Below are positions 39,112-48,234 of a stretch of 64,000 nucleotides of DNA, one piece after another. The stretch spans positions 4,273,001 through 4,337,000 of the forward strand of contig NZ_CP120233.1 in assembly GCF_030012985.1 (NCBI RefSeq), given 5' to 3'. The position numbers were made by a program, and so were the translations under genes. This DNA is from Microbulbifer sp. VAAF005 (lineage in GTDB: Bacteria > Pseudomonadota > Gammaproteobacteria > Pseudomonadales > Cellvibrionaceae). The notes below the pieces were generated by a model that was not told the DNA's origin, made no database searches, and saw only the letters and a program-made list of their open reading frames with translations. Every line of letters begins with the position of its first letter. Position 1 is the first letter of the stretch.

Positions 39112-39472
39112 ACATCAACTGGTTCTATCTGAGCCGTGACTTGGAACTGAGGGTATCGACAAGATAAGTATTGTTAGGAGATGGGATTTTAACAGTTATA
39201 AGCCCGCTGTAAGTTTTATGACTGACACGTCTTTCTTTTCTAAAAGAGCCTTGTAGTTTTTTATCCTGTCTTTCGAGCCGACTCTACATCCCGTAACCTA
39301 TCTGTAAAAATTCTACATTAAATGAGAGATTGCACTCCAATATAATGACTATTATGCGCCTTTCAGTTCCAGTTTTTCGGCTGAATGATGATTTTTACGC
39401 CGGAAAAGTGTGATCTCTTCCTTCACCATACTGACCACCCTCAATGACTTTGTGGTGGCTCTTGAAAAATCT

Positions 39473-39487
39473 TGTAGTTTAACTACA
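39473..39487. promoter_or_regulatory. HexR-like operator upstream of edd
   Basis: TGTAGT-TTA-ACTACA, an inverted repeat matching the TGTARTNNNAYTACA form described for HexR sites in gammaproteobacteria. It lies about 450 bases before edd, the classic HexR target. HexR is released by KDPG, so the site would link the whole cluster to pathway flux. No hexR gene is in the window. Confidence 0.6.
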
Positions 39488-39763
39488 TAATGTGCGTCAA
39501 TAAGATTGAGTGGCTACAAGCTGAGTGAATTGCTCAGGTCGGTGTAAGAAACTTCTACCACTGCCCTGGGGAGGAGGTTCCGGCATTGTTGGATCACTAA
39601 CATTCAGTTCTACGGCGGGTAAAGGGCTCGGAAGAGAGATTTTTGCCTGACAACAGAGTTTCCCTAACAAGTTCCAGAGGCAGTCTTGCAAAGGGCTTAA
39701 TCGTGGGATGAGTGATTTGCCTCTGGCCCTGTGAAGCAAATTTGTTCCTCAGGTTTCAGATTT

Positions 39764-39910
39764 CCCATTGGGCAATGGGACTTCAATGGCACTACAACCA
39801 AAGGGTTGAAGTGGGAGCCATTCGGCCGAAAGGCCCTTCACGGAAAGACAATCACAAGTGGCAAATGCCACTGAAATGTGACCCTGGTGGTTTTTGCCTG
39901 CGGAGACCGC
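39764..39910 (+). ncRNA. Structured 5' leader candidate of edd
   Basis: Five perfect stem-loops lie in series: CCCATTG/CAATGGG (39764-39779), ACTTCAA/TTGAAGT (39780-39812), GGCC-GAAA-GGCC with a GNRA tetraloop (39824-39835), AGTGGCA/TGCCACT (39857-39872) and GCGG-AGA-CCGC (39900-39910). They end 26 bases before the edd ATG and follow the HexR-like site, so they would lie in the edd mRNA leader. I do not recognise a known riboswitch class. Confidence 0.45.
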
Positions 39911-39936
39911 CTCAACAGAGTTAATACGGAATAGTC

Positions 39937-41754
39937 ATGGTTCACAGCAAGGTTCAGGCCGTTACCGAACGTATCATTAAGCGCAGCGAAGAAACTCGTG
40001 CAGAGTATTTGGCGCAGGTTGAGAAAGCGCATATTGAAGGTCGGGCTGCGGCTCATGTGTCCTGCGGGAACCTGGCCCATGCAATAGCCGCATCCCCGGA
40101 AAGTGATAAAGAGTTAATCGCCTCCGGGCGTGGACCGAATCTGGGTATCGTTAATGCCTATAACGATATGCTGTCTGCACACCAGCCCTATGGTGCTTAT
40201 CCCGCTCAATTGAAAGAGGCTGCTGCTCGCAATGGCGCTACGGCTCAGGTTGCCGGCGGCGTGCCCGCAATGTGCGATGGGGTGACCCAAGGGCGTGCCG
40301 GTATGGAGCTCAGCCTGTTTTCACGGGATGTGATTGCTATGTCCACTGCGATCGCCCTCTCCCACGATGTTTTTGAAGGGGCCATATTCCTGGGCATCTG
40401 CGACAAAATTGTCCCTGGCCTGGTTATCGGTGCACTGTCTTTTGGTCATCTGCCTTCAATTTTTGTACCTGCGGGTCCAATGCCCACCGGCTTGTCGAAT
40501 GCGGAGAAAGTCCGGGTTCGCCAGCTGTATGCTGAAGGAAAAGTAGGGCGTTCTGAACTATTGGAAGCTGAAAGTGCTTCCTATCACAGTGCCGGCACCT
40601 GCACCTTTTACGGCACTGCCAACAGTAACCAGATGTTGGTAGAAATTATGGGACTGCAATTGCCCGGCAGTTCCTTCGTAAACCCCGGTACCGATTTGCG
40701 CTCAGCATTAAACGAAGCTGCTGTGGCGCAATTGGTAAAAATTACTGAACCGAGCGAGCACACTTCGGTAGCTAAAATTCTTACCGAAAAAGCATTCGTC
40801 AACGGAGTGGTGGGATTGCTCGCTACCGGTGGATCCACAAACCACACATTGCACCTTATTGCGATGGCGCGTGCAGCAGGTATTCAGTTGACTTGGCAGG
40901 ACATGGCTGATCTTTCCGAAGTGGTGCCACTGCTGTGTCATGTGTACCCGAATGGCACAGCTGATATCAATCATTTTGCTGCAGCTGGCGGTATGCAATT
41001 CCTGATCCGCGAACTTCGCTCAGCGGGTCTTTTACACGATGATGTTCATACCGTACTCGGTAATTCCGGACTCGAACCCTACTGCGAAGATCCCTTCTTG
41101 AGCGGCGATGCAACCGGGGTAGTGTGGAAGCCAACTCCAGAGGAGAGCGGCGATACGACGGTAATTCGTCCGGCCTCTGATCCTTTCTCCCAACATGGCG
41201 GTTTGCAGCTTCTCGAAGGAAACCTTGGTCGCAGTGTAATCAAAGTGTCTGCGGTTAAATCCGAGCACCTCAAAGTGAAGGCGCCCGCCATTGTTCTGGA
41301 TAACCAGGACGACCTGCTTAAACGTTTCAAAGCTGGTGAGTTAGAGCGCGACTTTGTAGCTGTAGTGAGATTCCAGGGGCCTCGAGCCAACGGTATGCCG
41401 GAACTGCACAAGCTGACTCCCACGTTGGGGGTGCTACAGGATCGTGGCTTTAAAGTGGCGCTAGTCACAGACGGGCGTATGTCCGGCGCATCAGGGAAAG
41501 TGCCGGCTGCCATTCATATGTCACCGGAAGCCGTAGAAGGCGGTGCAATTGCCAAGGTGCAAGAGGGTGACATGATTGAACTTGATTCAGAGGCTGGCGT
41601 TTTGCGCGTACTGGTAGACGAAGCTGAATTTAATGCTCGCGAACCGGCTCAGTGTGATCTTTCGGCAAGTGCCCGTGGTACCGGCCGTGAACTATTCGCT
41701 AATATGCGCGGGCTTGCCAGCGGTGCAGAGACAGGTGCAAGCATTCTTTATTGA
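39937..41754 (+). CDS. edd: 6-phosphogluconate dehydratase
   Basis: A 605-residue iron-sulfur dehydratase of the IlvD/Edd family that turns 6-phosphogluconate into KDPG. Conserved segments are [91 protein letters not shown] and [20 protein letters not shown]; the cluster-ligand cysteines lie in the CDG, CDK and GTC motifs. Length equals the E. coli protein (603). It is the first gene of the Entner-Doudoroff operon. Confidence 0.96.
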   Translation: MVHSKVQAVTERIIKRSEETRAEYLAQVEKAHIEGRAAAHVSCGNLAHAIAASPESDKELIASGRGPNLGIVNAYNDMLSAHQPYGAYPAQLKEAAARNGATAQVAGGVPAMCDGVTQGRAGMELSLFSRDVIAMSTAIALSHDVFEGAIFLGICDKIVPGLVIGALSFGHLPSIFVPAGPMPTGLSNAEKVRVRQLYAEGKVGRSELLEAESASYHSAGTCTFYGTANSNQMLVEIMGLQLPGSSFVNPGTDLRSALNEAAVAQLVKITEPSEHTSVAKILTEKAFVNGVVGLLATGGSTNHTLHLIAMARAAGIQLTWQDMADLSEVVPLLCHVYPNGTADINHFAAAGGMQFLIRELRSAGLLHDDVHTVLGNSGLEPYCEDPFLSGDATGVVWKPTPEESGDTTVIRPASDPFSQHGGLQLLEGNLGRSVIKVSAVKSEHLKVKAPAIVLDNQDDLLKRFKAGELERDFVAVVRFQGPRANGMPELHKLTPTLGVLQDRGFKVALVTDGRMSGASGKVPAAIHMSPEAVEGGAIAKVQEGDMIELDSEAGVLRVLVDEAEFNAREPAQCDLSASARGTGRELFANMRGLASGAETGASILY

Positions 41755-41760
41755 TTATTG

Positions 41761-41779
41761 CGGAGCCAGTAAGGCTCCG
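41761..41779 (+). promoter_or_regulatory. Intercistronic stem-loop between edd and zwf
   Basis: CGGAGCC-AGTAA-GGCTCCG starts seven bases after the edd stop and ends 28 bases before the zwf ATG, with no T-run. It may stabilise the upstream mRNA or cause partial attenuation. Confidence 0.35.
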
Positions 41780-41807
41780 AGACAAGAACGATCTCAGAGC
41801 AAAATTT

Positions 41808-43268
41808 ATGATTAACCCTTTTGATATGGTGTTATTTGGTGGAGGCGGAGACCTTGCACTACGCAAGTTGCTACCGGCACTTTACCGAGCATTTAGAGAG
41901 GGCAGCTTGATTGAAGGCTGTCGCATCCTTCCGGTGTGCCGCCGTCAATCAGATATTGATCAATATACCGAAACAGCCCACCAGGCTCTACAAAAGTATC
42001 TTCGTGAGGGCGAGTACTGTGCTTCGAGCTGGGACCAATTTAGCCAATTGCTTTGCCCCGTCACATTGGATATCGCCGTACCGGACGCCCAGTGGGATCA
42101 TTTGGCAGAAATTCTCGGTACTGACCCTGAACGGGTTCGCATCTTCTACCTGGCAATTCCGCCGGCAGTATTTGGCCCCTGCTGTGAAAACCTCTCCTTA
42201 AAAGGACTGATTACTGAAAATTCCAGAGTTGTTGTGGAAAAACCGCTGGGCTATAACGCCCAAACCTCTGATGAAATTAACAGTAAAATTGCCAGTTACT
42301 TCCCGGAAGATAGTATCTTCCGTATCGATCACTATCTCGGTAAGGAAACTGTCCAAAACCTTCTTGCACTGCGTTTTAGCAATGTACTGTTTGAGCATCT
42401 TTGGGATGCAAAAACTATTGATCATATCCAGATCAGTATTTCAGAAACCGTAGGTCTTGAAGGGCGTGCGGGTTTTTATGATGAAACTGGTGCTATGCGG
42501 GATATGGTGCAAAACCACCTGCTGCAACTGCTATGCCTTATCGCTATGGAATCTCCCAACAGTATGTCGGCGAAGAATATCCGTGCAGAAAAAATTAAGG
42601 TACTGGAAGCATTGCGTCCGCTCACCGGCAATTTGGTCGATGAGAATGTGGTGCGCGGCCAATATGTCGCCGGTGAAATCAATGGCAGTGAGGTACCTGG
42701 TTACCTCGATGAACTTGACGGTGGAACCAGCTTAACCGAAACCTTTGTTGCAATTCGTGCACATATCGATAGCTGGCGTTGGGCCGGGGTACCCTTTTAC
42801 CTGCGCACTGGCAAGCGTATGGAAAAGCGTTGTGCTGAAATTGTGGTTCAGTACAAAAACGTATCTCACCATGTATACGAAGAATCTGCCGGAAAAATTG
42901 TCCCCAATCGTTTGGTCATCCGACTACAGCCTGAAGAGAGTATCAAGCTGGTTTTGATGGCGAAAAAAATGGACAGCCTCACCACCGAGCTGCAACCAGC
43001 TGAATTAAATTTAACCCTCTCAGATACTTATGACAGCTTCCGTAGCGATGCTTATAAGCGCCTGATGCTGGATGCAGCAGCAAATAACCCCGCGCTGTTT
43101 ATCCACCGTGACGAGGTTGCCGCTGCCTGGGCTTGGGTTGATCCAATTATTGACCACTGGCGCGAAACTGAAAATCAGCCTCAGCCCTATCCCGCAGGTA
43201 GCTGGGGGCCGGAAGAGGCAGACAAATTGTTGTCACGCAGTGACCGTCACTGGTTTAACGCGCAGTAA
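41808..43268 (+). CDS. zwf: Glucose-6-phosphate 1-dehydrogenase
   Basis: A 486-residue NADP-dependent dehydrogenase. The Rossmann motif is VLFGGGGDLALRKL near residues 8-21, the substrate and catalytic block is RIDHYLGKETVQNLLALRF, and FYLRTGKRMEKRCAEIVVQY is in the C-terminal domain. ATG at 41808 starts MINPFDMVLFGG, the usual beginning; the longer upstream frame overlaps edd and is not used. It makes 6-phosphogluconolactone for the next enzyme in the operon. Confidence 0.96.
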   Translation: MINPFDMVLFGGGGDLALRKLLPALYRAFREGSLIEGCRILPVCRRQSDIDQYTETAHQALQKYLREGEYCASSWDQFSQLLCPVTLDIAVPDAQWDHLAEILGTDPERVRIFYLAIPPAVFGPCCENLSLKGLITENSRVVVEKPLGYNAQTSDEINSKIASYFPEDSIFRIDHYLGKETVQNLLALRFSNVLFEHLWDAKTIDHIQISISETVGLEGRAGFYDETGAMRDMVQNHLLQLLCLIAMESPNSMSAKNIRAEKIKVLEALRPLTGNLVDENVVRGQYVAGEINGSEVPGYLDELDGGTSLTETFVAIRAHIDSWRWAGVPFYLRTGKRMEKRCAEIVVQYKNVSHHVYEESAGKIVPNRLVIRLQPEESIKLVLMAKKMDSLTTELQPAELNLTLSDTYDSFRSDAYKRLMLDAAANNPALFIHRDEVAAAWAWVDPIIDHWRETENQPQPYPAGSWGPEEADKLLSRSDRHWFNAQ

Positions 43269-43337
43269 TAACCTGAGAAACGGGCGTAAGTCTCCACGAC
43301 ATTACGACCGTTTCCATGAAGACAAATGGAATGATCC

Positions 43338-44048
43338 ATGGCTGAAGAAAAGTTTTTCCAAGATCGCGAGCGCCTGGTCCAGGCCCTAGCCCACGACTGC
43401 GCCAGCGAATTGCAAAAAGGTATTAAAGAAAACGGTCACGCAAACTTCCTGGTATCGGGTGGCAGTACTCCGGAGCCGGTTTATCGTGAGTTATCCAGAC
43501 GTCCACTTCCGTGGTCACAAATTACAGCAGCTCTCGTTGATGAGCGCTGGGTGGAAAAAAACCACAGCGGTAGTAATGCAGCATTTATTGAGAAATCACT
43601 CTTGCAGAACTATGGCGCTAAAGCCAATTTTCTAGGAATGAAAAACTCACATACAACGGCCGTAGAAGGTGAAGAAGCTTGTGAGCGCGCTTACAGCGAG
43701 CTGCAAAAGCCGTTTGATGTTTGTCTGCTGGGTATGGGTAGTGACGGCCACACCGCATCACTTTTTCCCCATGCGCAGGGCTTACAGGATGCACTAAATC
43801 CTGAATCAGAAAAGTTGTGCAGTGCAATTATTGCCAATCAAAGTGAAGTTACCGGCTCCAATACAGAGCGTATGACTTTAACCCTGAGCGCAATTGTGCA
43901 ATCGCGCAATATCAAGTTGTTGATCACTGGTGAAGAAAAACTAAAAGTTTATCGCGAGGCATTGCTCGGCAGTGATGAGTTAGAAATGCCGGTGCGCAGT
44001 ATTCTCAAGCAGGGGCTAAAACCAGTCACTGTTTACTGGGCACCTTAA
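43338..44048 (+). CDS. pgl: 6-phosphogluconolactonase (DevB type)
   Basis: A 236-residue enzyme hydrolysing 6-phosphogluconolactone to 6-phosphogluconate. Family motifs are NFLVSGGSTPEPVYRELSRR, LVDERWVEKNHSGSNAA and LGMGSDGHTASLFPHA. It is placed between zwf and eda as part of the same forward operon, with 69 bases after zwf and 21 before eda. Confidence 0.94.
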   Translation: MAEEKFFQDRERLVQALAHDCASELQKGIKENGHANFLVSGGSTPEPVYRELSRRPLPWSQITAALVDERWVEKNHSGSNAAFIEKSLLQNYGAKANFLGMKNSHTTAVEGEEACERAYSELQKPFDVCLLGMGSDGHTASLFPHAQGLQDALNPESEKLCSAIIANQSEVTGSNTERMTLTLSAIVQSRNIKLLITGEEKLKVYREALLGSDELEMPVRSILKQGLKPVTVYWAP

Positions 44049-44069
44049 CGAAAGATTTGGAATTAACTG

Positions 44070-44696
44070 ATGCAGAAAAATATCGCCGAGATTTTGCAGG
44101 TGGCTGGCGTTGTCCCAGTACTGGTTGTAGATAAAGTTGAAGACGCCCTCCCTCTTGCCGGTGCTTTGATTGAAGGTGGCCTGAAGGTACTTGAAGTTAC
44201 CCTGCGCACTGAGGCAGCCCTGGAAGTTGTTGAACAAATTGCAAAACACTTGCCGGAAGCCCATGTGGGAACCGGCACCGTACTCAATGGTGATGATCTG
44301 CGTCGTTCTATCGATGCCGGTGCCAGCTTTATGGTGAGCCCTGGCGCAACCGATCGTTTGCTAGAAGCGGCAGAAGGCAGTGAAGTACCTCTGCTGCCCG
44401 GTGCTGCTAGCGTTTCAGAAGTTATGCGCTTATTTGAGCGAGGCTATCGCTACCAGAAATTTTTCCCCGCGCAGGCAGCAGGTGGAGTACCAATGCTGAA
44501 ATCTATTGGTGGCCCGCTGCAGGACGTTCGCTTTTGCCCCACCGGAGGCATAGGCCCGCAAAATGCCCCTGATTTCCTGGCATTGGACAATGTGGTTTGT
44601 GTCGGCGGTTCCTGGATGGCGAGTAATGCTCTGGTCCGTGAACAAAACTGGGCTGAAATTACTCGCCTGGCAAAACAAGCTTCTGAATTGAAATAA
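44070..44696 (+). CDS. eda: KDPG/KHG aldolase
   Basis: A 208-residue class I aldolase that cleaves 2-keto-3-deoxy-6-phosphogluconate to pyruvate and glyceraldehyde 3-phosphate. The Schiff-base lysine is Lys130 in YQKFFPAQAAGG; other landmarks are VLEVTLRTEAALE, HVGTGTVLNGDD and FCPTGGIGPQNAPDFLAL. A stem-loop AGCACCC/GGGTGCT (44711-44730) follows the stop and may separate it from gap. Confidence 0.96.
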   Translation: MQKNIAEILQVAGVVPVLVVDKVEDALPLAGALIEGGLKVLEVTLRTEAALEVVEQIAKHLPEAHVGTGTVLNGDDLRRSIDAGASFMVSPGATDRLLEAAEGSEVPLLPGAASVSEVMRLFERGYRYQKFFPAQAAGGVPMLKSIGGPLQDVRFCPTGGIGPQNAPDFLALDNVVCVGGSWMASNALVREQNWAEITRLAKQASELK

Positions 44697-44769
44697 AACA
44701 CTCGGTATGGAGCACCCTTGAGTGGGTGCTGCTTGGAATACCAATAGTATATAAAGAGGGTAAAGCGAG

Positions 44770-45804
44770 ATGAAAATTAAAATTGCCATCAATGGTTACG
44801 GTCGTATCGGTAGAAATGTCACCCGAGCCATTTATGAGTCAGGCTACAGCGATCGTGTTCAACTGGTTGCAATTAATGATCTCGCCCCGGTAGCTTCTAA
44901 TGCTCACCTGACACGGTTCGATACTATTCATGGGCGATTTGGTACAGACGTCAAAGTCGACGGTGATGCACTGGTTATCGGTGGTGATCGAGTTCAGGTT
45001 TGCCAGGAGCGGGACCCATCCAAATTGCCTTGGAAGCAACTGGGAGTAGATTTGGTGCTGGAGTGTACTGGCCGCTTTACCGACCGTGCTTCCGCTTCAG
45101 CTCACATTGAAGCCGGCGCTGCTGCAGTACTGATTTCAGCTCCATCAAAAGATGCGGACCTTACCGTTGTTTATGGTGTGAATGACAGCAACCTCACTAG
45201 CGATCACCGTGTAGTTTCCAACGCGTCCTGCACTACCAACTGCCTGGCGCCAGTGGCTCAAGCACTGCATCGTGAATTGGGTATTGAGCGTGGCTTTATG
45301 ACCACCGTACACGCCTACACCAACGACCAGAATACCCAGGATGCTGTACACTCAGATATTTACCGGGCACGTGCCGCAGCGGACAATATGATCCCAACCA
45401 AAACTGGTGCAGCTGCAGCAGTGGGTCTGGTATTACCTGAACTGAAAGGGCGCCTCGATGGTATGGCTGTCCGTGTACCGGTAAGCAATGTATCCCTGGT
45501 GGACTGCCAGTTTATTGCCGGCCGCGACACTACCGCTGAAGAAGTGAATCAGATCATGCAAGAAGCTGCTCAGGCGAGCGGCGGTGTTCTGACCTACTGT
45601 GATCAGCCCCTGGTTTCTGTGGACTTCAACCACACCAGTGCATCCAGTCACTTTGATGCCAACCACACACGCGTGAATGGAAACCTGGTTAAAGTAATGG
45701 CCTGGTACGATAACGAGTGGGGCTTCTCCCACCGCATGCTGGATACCAGTCTGGCCATGGCTGAGACGCTCCAACTGAGTCAGCCGGTTGCAGAGTCTGC
45801 TTAA
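44770..45804 (+). CDS. gap: Glyceraldehyde-3-phosphate dehydrogenase, type I
   Basis: A 344-residue NAD(P)-dependent dehydrogenase. The N-terminal dinucleotide motif is [17 protein letters not shown], the active-site cysteine is Cys154 in [17 protein letters not shown], and the C-terminal [12 protein letters not shown] is standard. It takes the glyceraldehyde 3-phosphate produced by Eda into lower glycolysis. Its presence between eda and pyk makes this a dedicated sugar-catabolic cluster. Confidence 0.95.
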   Translation: MKIKIAINGYGRIGRNVTRAIYESGYSDRVQLVAINDLAPVASNAHLTRFDTIHGRFGTDVKVDGDALVIGGDRVQVCQERDPSKLPWKQLGVDLVLECTGRFTDRASASAHIEAGAAAVLISAPSKDADLTVVYGVNDSNLTSDHRVVSNASCTTNCLAPVAQALHRELGIERGFMTTVHAYTNDQNTQDAVHSDIYRARAAADNMIPTKTGAAAAVGLVLPELKGRLDGMAVRVPVSNVSLVDCQFIAGRDTTAEEVNQIMQEAAQASGGVLTYCDQPLVSVDFNHTSASSHFDANHTRVNGNLVKVMAWYDNEWGFSHRMLDTSLAMAETLQLSQPVAESA

Positions 45805-45921
45805 CTCCCCTCATTCACCATATTTTGGTAATTCAATTACTGAGGGCCATTAAATGGACATAGAATTCCTGTTTGATAGCCCTCTGAACCTTCTTTTCAA
45901 TTTATTAGATGACGGGATCTT

Positions 45922-47358
45922 ATGATTCGCCATACAAAAATCGTAGCAACCCTGGGCCCAGGTACAGATAAACCGCGCGTAATCGACGAAATGATTCGTG
46001 CTGGGGTGAATGTAGTGCGCCTGAACTTTTCCCACGGATCGGCAGAAGATCACCGTCGCCGTGTCACTGAAGTGCGCAACGCCGCCGAAGCACAGGGGAA
46101 AATTGTTGCGGTATTGGGGGATTTACAGGGGCCTAAAATCCGTATTGCCCGCTTTGCCAAAGGCAGCGTGCAGCTGGAAAACAATGATGAATTTACCCTC
46201 GACCTGGATTGCCCGGTTGAAGGAGGAGATGAACATCGTGTAGGTGTGGACTATCCCAGCCTGATTAGTGATTGCCAGTCCGGCAATATCCTGTTGTTAG
46301 ATGATGGCAAGATTCGCCTGGAAGTAACCGGAACGACTCCCAGCAAACTTTACTGTCGAGTTTTACAAGGCGGTAAGCTATCGAACAATAAGGGCATTAA
46401 CTTGTTGGGCGGCGGCCTGTCTGCCCCTGCACTGACAGAAAAGGACTACCGGGATATCAAGCTGGCGGCAGATCTCGAAGTGGATTTTCTTGCGGTCAGT
46501 TTCCCTCGCTGCGCAGAAGACCTGGATACTGCCCGTAAGGCCATGGCAGAGGCTGGCAGCCAAGCGGCGATCGTCGCCAAAGTTGAAAGGGCGGAAGCCG
46601 TTGCCGACGATGAGCAAATGGACAGCCTGATTCTGGCTTCCGATGCGATCATGGTAGCTCGCGGTGACTTGGGTGTAGAGATCGGTGATCCCGCTTTGGT
46701 CGGGGTGCAGAAAAAACTGATCAACCGCGCAAATGCTCTCAATCGTGGCGTAATCACGGCGACACAAATGATGGAGTCGATGATTACCAGCCCGACTCCT
46801 ACACGCGCAGAAGTAATGGATGTTGCCAATGCGGTGCTGGATGGTACTGACGCAGTTATGCTGTCTGCGGAAACTGCAGCGGGTGATTATCCGGTTGCCG
46901 CTGTGGAATCCATGAGCGATGTTATTATTGGCGCTGAACAGTATTTGGGCAGTGTTCCATACACTGAAAATGACCAGGGTTCCTCGCCGTTGATCGACAC
47001 AGTAATTGCCCAGGCGGCGATTGACGTAGCAACGCGAGTAGAAAACCTCTGTGCCGTGGCCGCACTGACTGAGTCGGGCCGTACGCCGCGAATGATGTCT
47101 CGTGCAAATACCCGCCTGCCGATTTATGCATTGACCCGGCACCCTCGAATTGCTCGTCAGCTAGTGCTGCTCAGAGGTGTAGAGACGGTGAGCTTTGATC
47201 CAGCGTCTGTTCCCCTAGGGCATTTAACCGAAGCGGTTATCGAGGTCTTAAACTCTCGAATCGACTTGCAAAAGGGACAGCGAGTGCTGATCACCCAGGG
47301 TGAACGCCTGAATATGGGTGGACATACCAATTCTATGCGGATTAAAGAGATCGAATAA
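45922..47358 (+). CDS. pyk: Pyruvate kinase
   Basis: A 478-residue pyruvate kinase converting phosphoenolpyruvate and ADP to pyruvate and ATP. It starts RHTKIVATLGPGTDKPRV and contains VVRLNFSHG, GDLQGPKIRIARF, the catalytic AIVAKVERAEAV, MVARGDLGVEIG and the TQMMESM/PTRAEVMDVANAVLDGTD blocks. The C-terminal domain has LTESGRTPRMMSR. The 117 bases after gap could hold a separate promoter. It closes the cluster. Confidence 0.95.
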   Translation: MIRHTKIVATLGPGTDKPRVIDEMIRAGVNVVRLNFSHGSAEDHRRRVTEVRNAAEAQGKIVAVLGDLQGPKIRIARFAKGSVQLENNDEFTLDLDCPVEGGDEHRVGVDYPSLISDCQSGNILLLDDGKIRLEVTGTTPSKLYCRVLQGGKLSNNKGINLLGGGLSAPALTEKDYRDIKLAADLEVDFLAVSFPRCAEDLDTARKAMAEAGSQAAIVAKVERAEAVADDEQMDSLILASDAIMVARGDLGVEIGDPALVGVQKKLINRANALNRGVITATQMMESMITSPTPTRAEVMDVANAVLDGTDAVMLSAETAAGDYPVAAVESMSDVIIGAEQYLGSVPYTENDQGSSPLIDTVIAQAAIDVATRVENLCAVAALTESGRTPRMMSRANTRLPIYALTRHPRIARQLVLLRGVETVSFDPASVPLGHLTEAVIEVLNSRIDLQKGQRVLITQGERLNMGGHTNSMRIKEIE

Positions 47359-47372
47359 GGCTTCTGATATGC

Positions 47373-47405
47373 GGCCCAGGTTTCTTACAGATAGGACCCT
47401 GGGCC
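47373..47405 (+). terminator. Stem-loop terminator after pyk
   Basis: GGCCCAGG pairs with CCTGGGCC over a 17-base loop, 15 bases after the pyk stop. The T-run is weak (only CCCCTTTCCTTT further on). Confidence 0.5.
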
Positions 47406-48234
47406 AGTTAAGCCCCTTTCCTTTCTATAGTTACCACCTTTCTCCCCTCTGATCCTAGTCGCGGCAAAGTGTTTTAGCCCCAAGGTCGATTTTATGGCAG
47501 GCGTACTCTTGTGATTTATGTCACAAGTTTGAAGGTCCAGTGTCGTTGCTCGCCCAACTTTATTTAACAGCTGATAGCTATTAGTAATTGTACGCTGATA
47601 TTCAACGATAAAAATTGGCCTCACTAATGGAATTAAGTGGATTGTTTTTATACGAAGATACGGTGAACAGGAATACGATTCCAATACGATCGTGCCACTT
47701 CTCCCGTCTATTAAAAATAAATCGGCAAACACTTTCGGTAGATATTAGGAAGCTTTGCTTTTGAGTTAGCCCCTGGGCTGTTAGTCATATTCTCGCCAAA
47801 TGCTAGCTACCGTATTGATCTAAATTGCGGTAATCTCGCGAAGTAGATCTCAGCCTTGTAATTTTTTCGACGCTACAAGGGCTTATTATTTCTCCAAGCT
47901 AGAAATTAAGAGAAGAGCCTAATCGGTAATACTCTTCTAATAAGGCGATCATAAAACTCCCTTATTTTGATAGAGGGTGCTCTTCCTGGCAGTTTCTTTA
48001 TGTAATGGCGTGTTATTGGCAGATCTTGCAACTTCGATTTTAATCGGCGCCGGCTTTTTCCAGAGTGGCCACTAATAAGTGACCCACTGGTCTTAGTCAA
48101 AGAGCATTTTGCTCAATAAATTCGACCAAAAATTTTCTGGAGTTTTCTGGACTTTCTCTAGTGCTCTCGAGTGAAGATTCACTGAATTTGGTCCCCACTA
48201 GATCCAGGTAGGCGTAAGTGTTTAAAGGATTATC
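47406..48234. other. Intergenic region before the toxin gene
   Basis: About 830 bases without a credible gene; it marks the change from the metabolic cluster to the accessory island. AAAGGA before 48235 gives the toxin gene a ribosome binding site. No repeat or attachment site was seen. Confidence 0.45.

Noticed and set aside
39497..39739. 80-codon reverse frame before edd
   Set aside because: It lies in the regulatory region between the HexR-like site and the structured leader and shows no coding features.
46378..47142. 254-codon reverse frame opposite pyk
   Set aside because: Antisense to pyruvate kinase, His/Arg/Cys-rich, no family features.
47385..47732. 115-codon reverse frame after pyk
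   Set aside because: No ribosome binding site or recognisable domain; it starts in AT-rich intergenic DNA and overlaps the pyk terminator.
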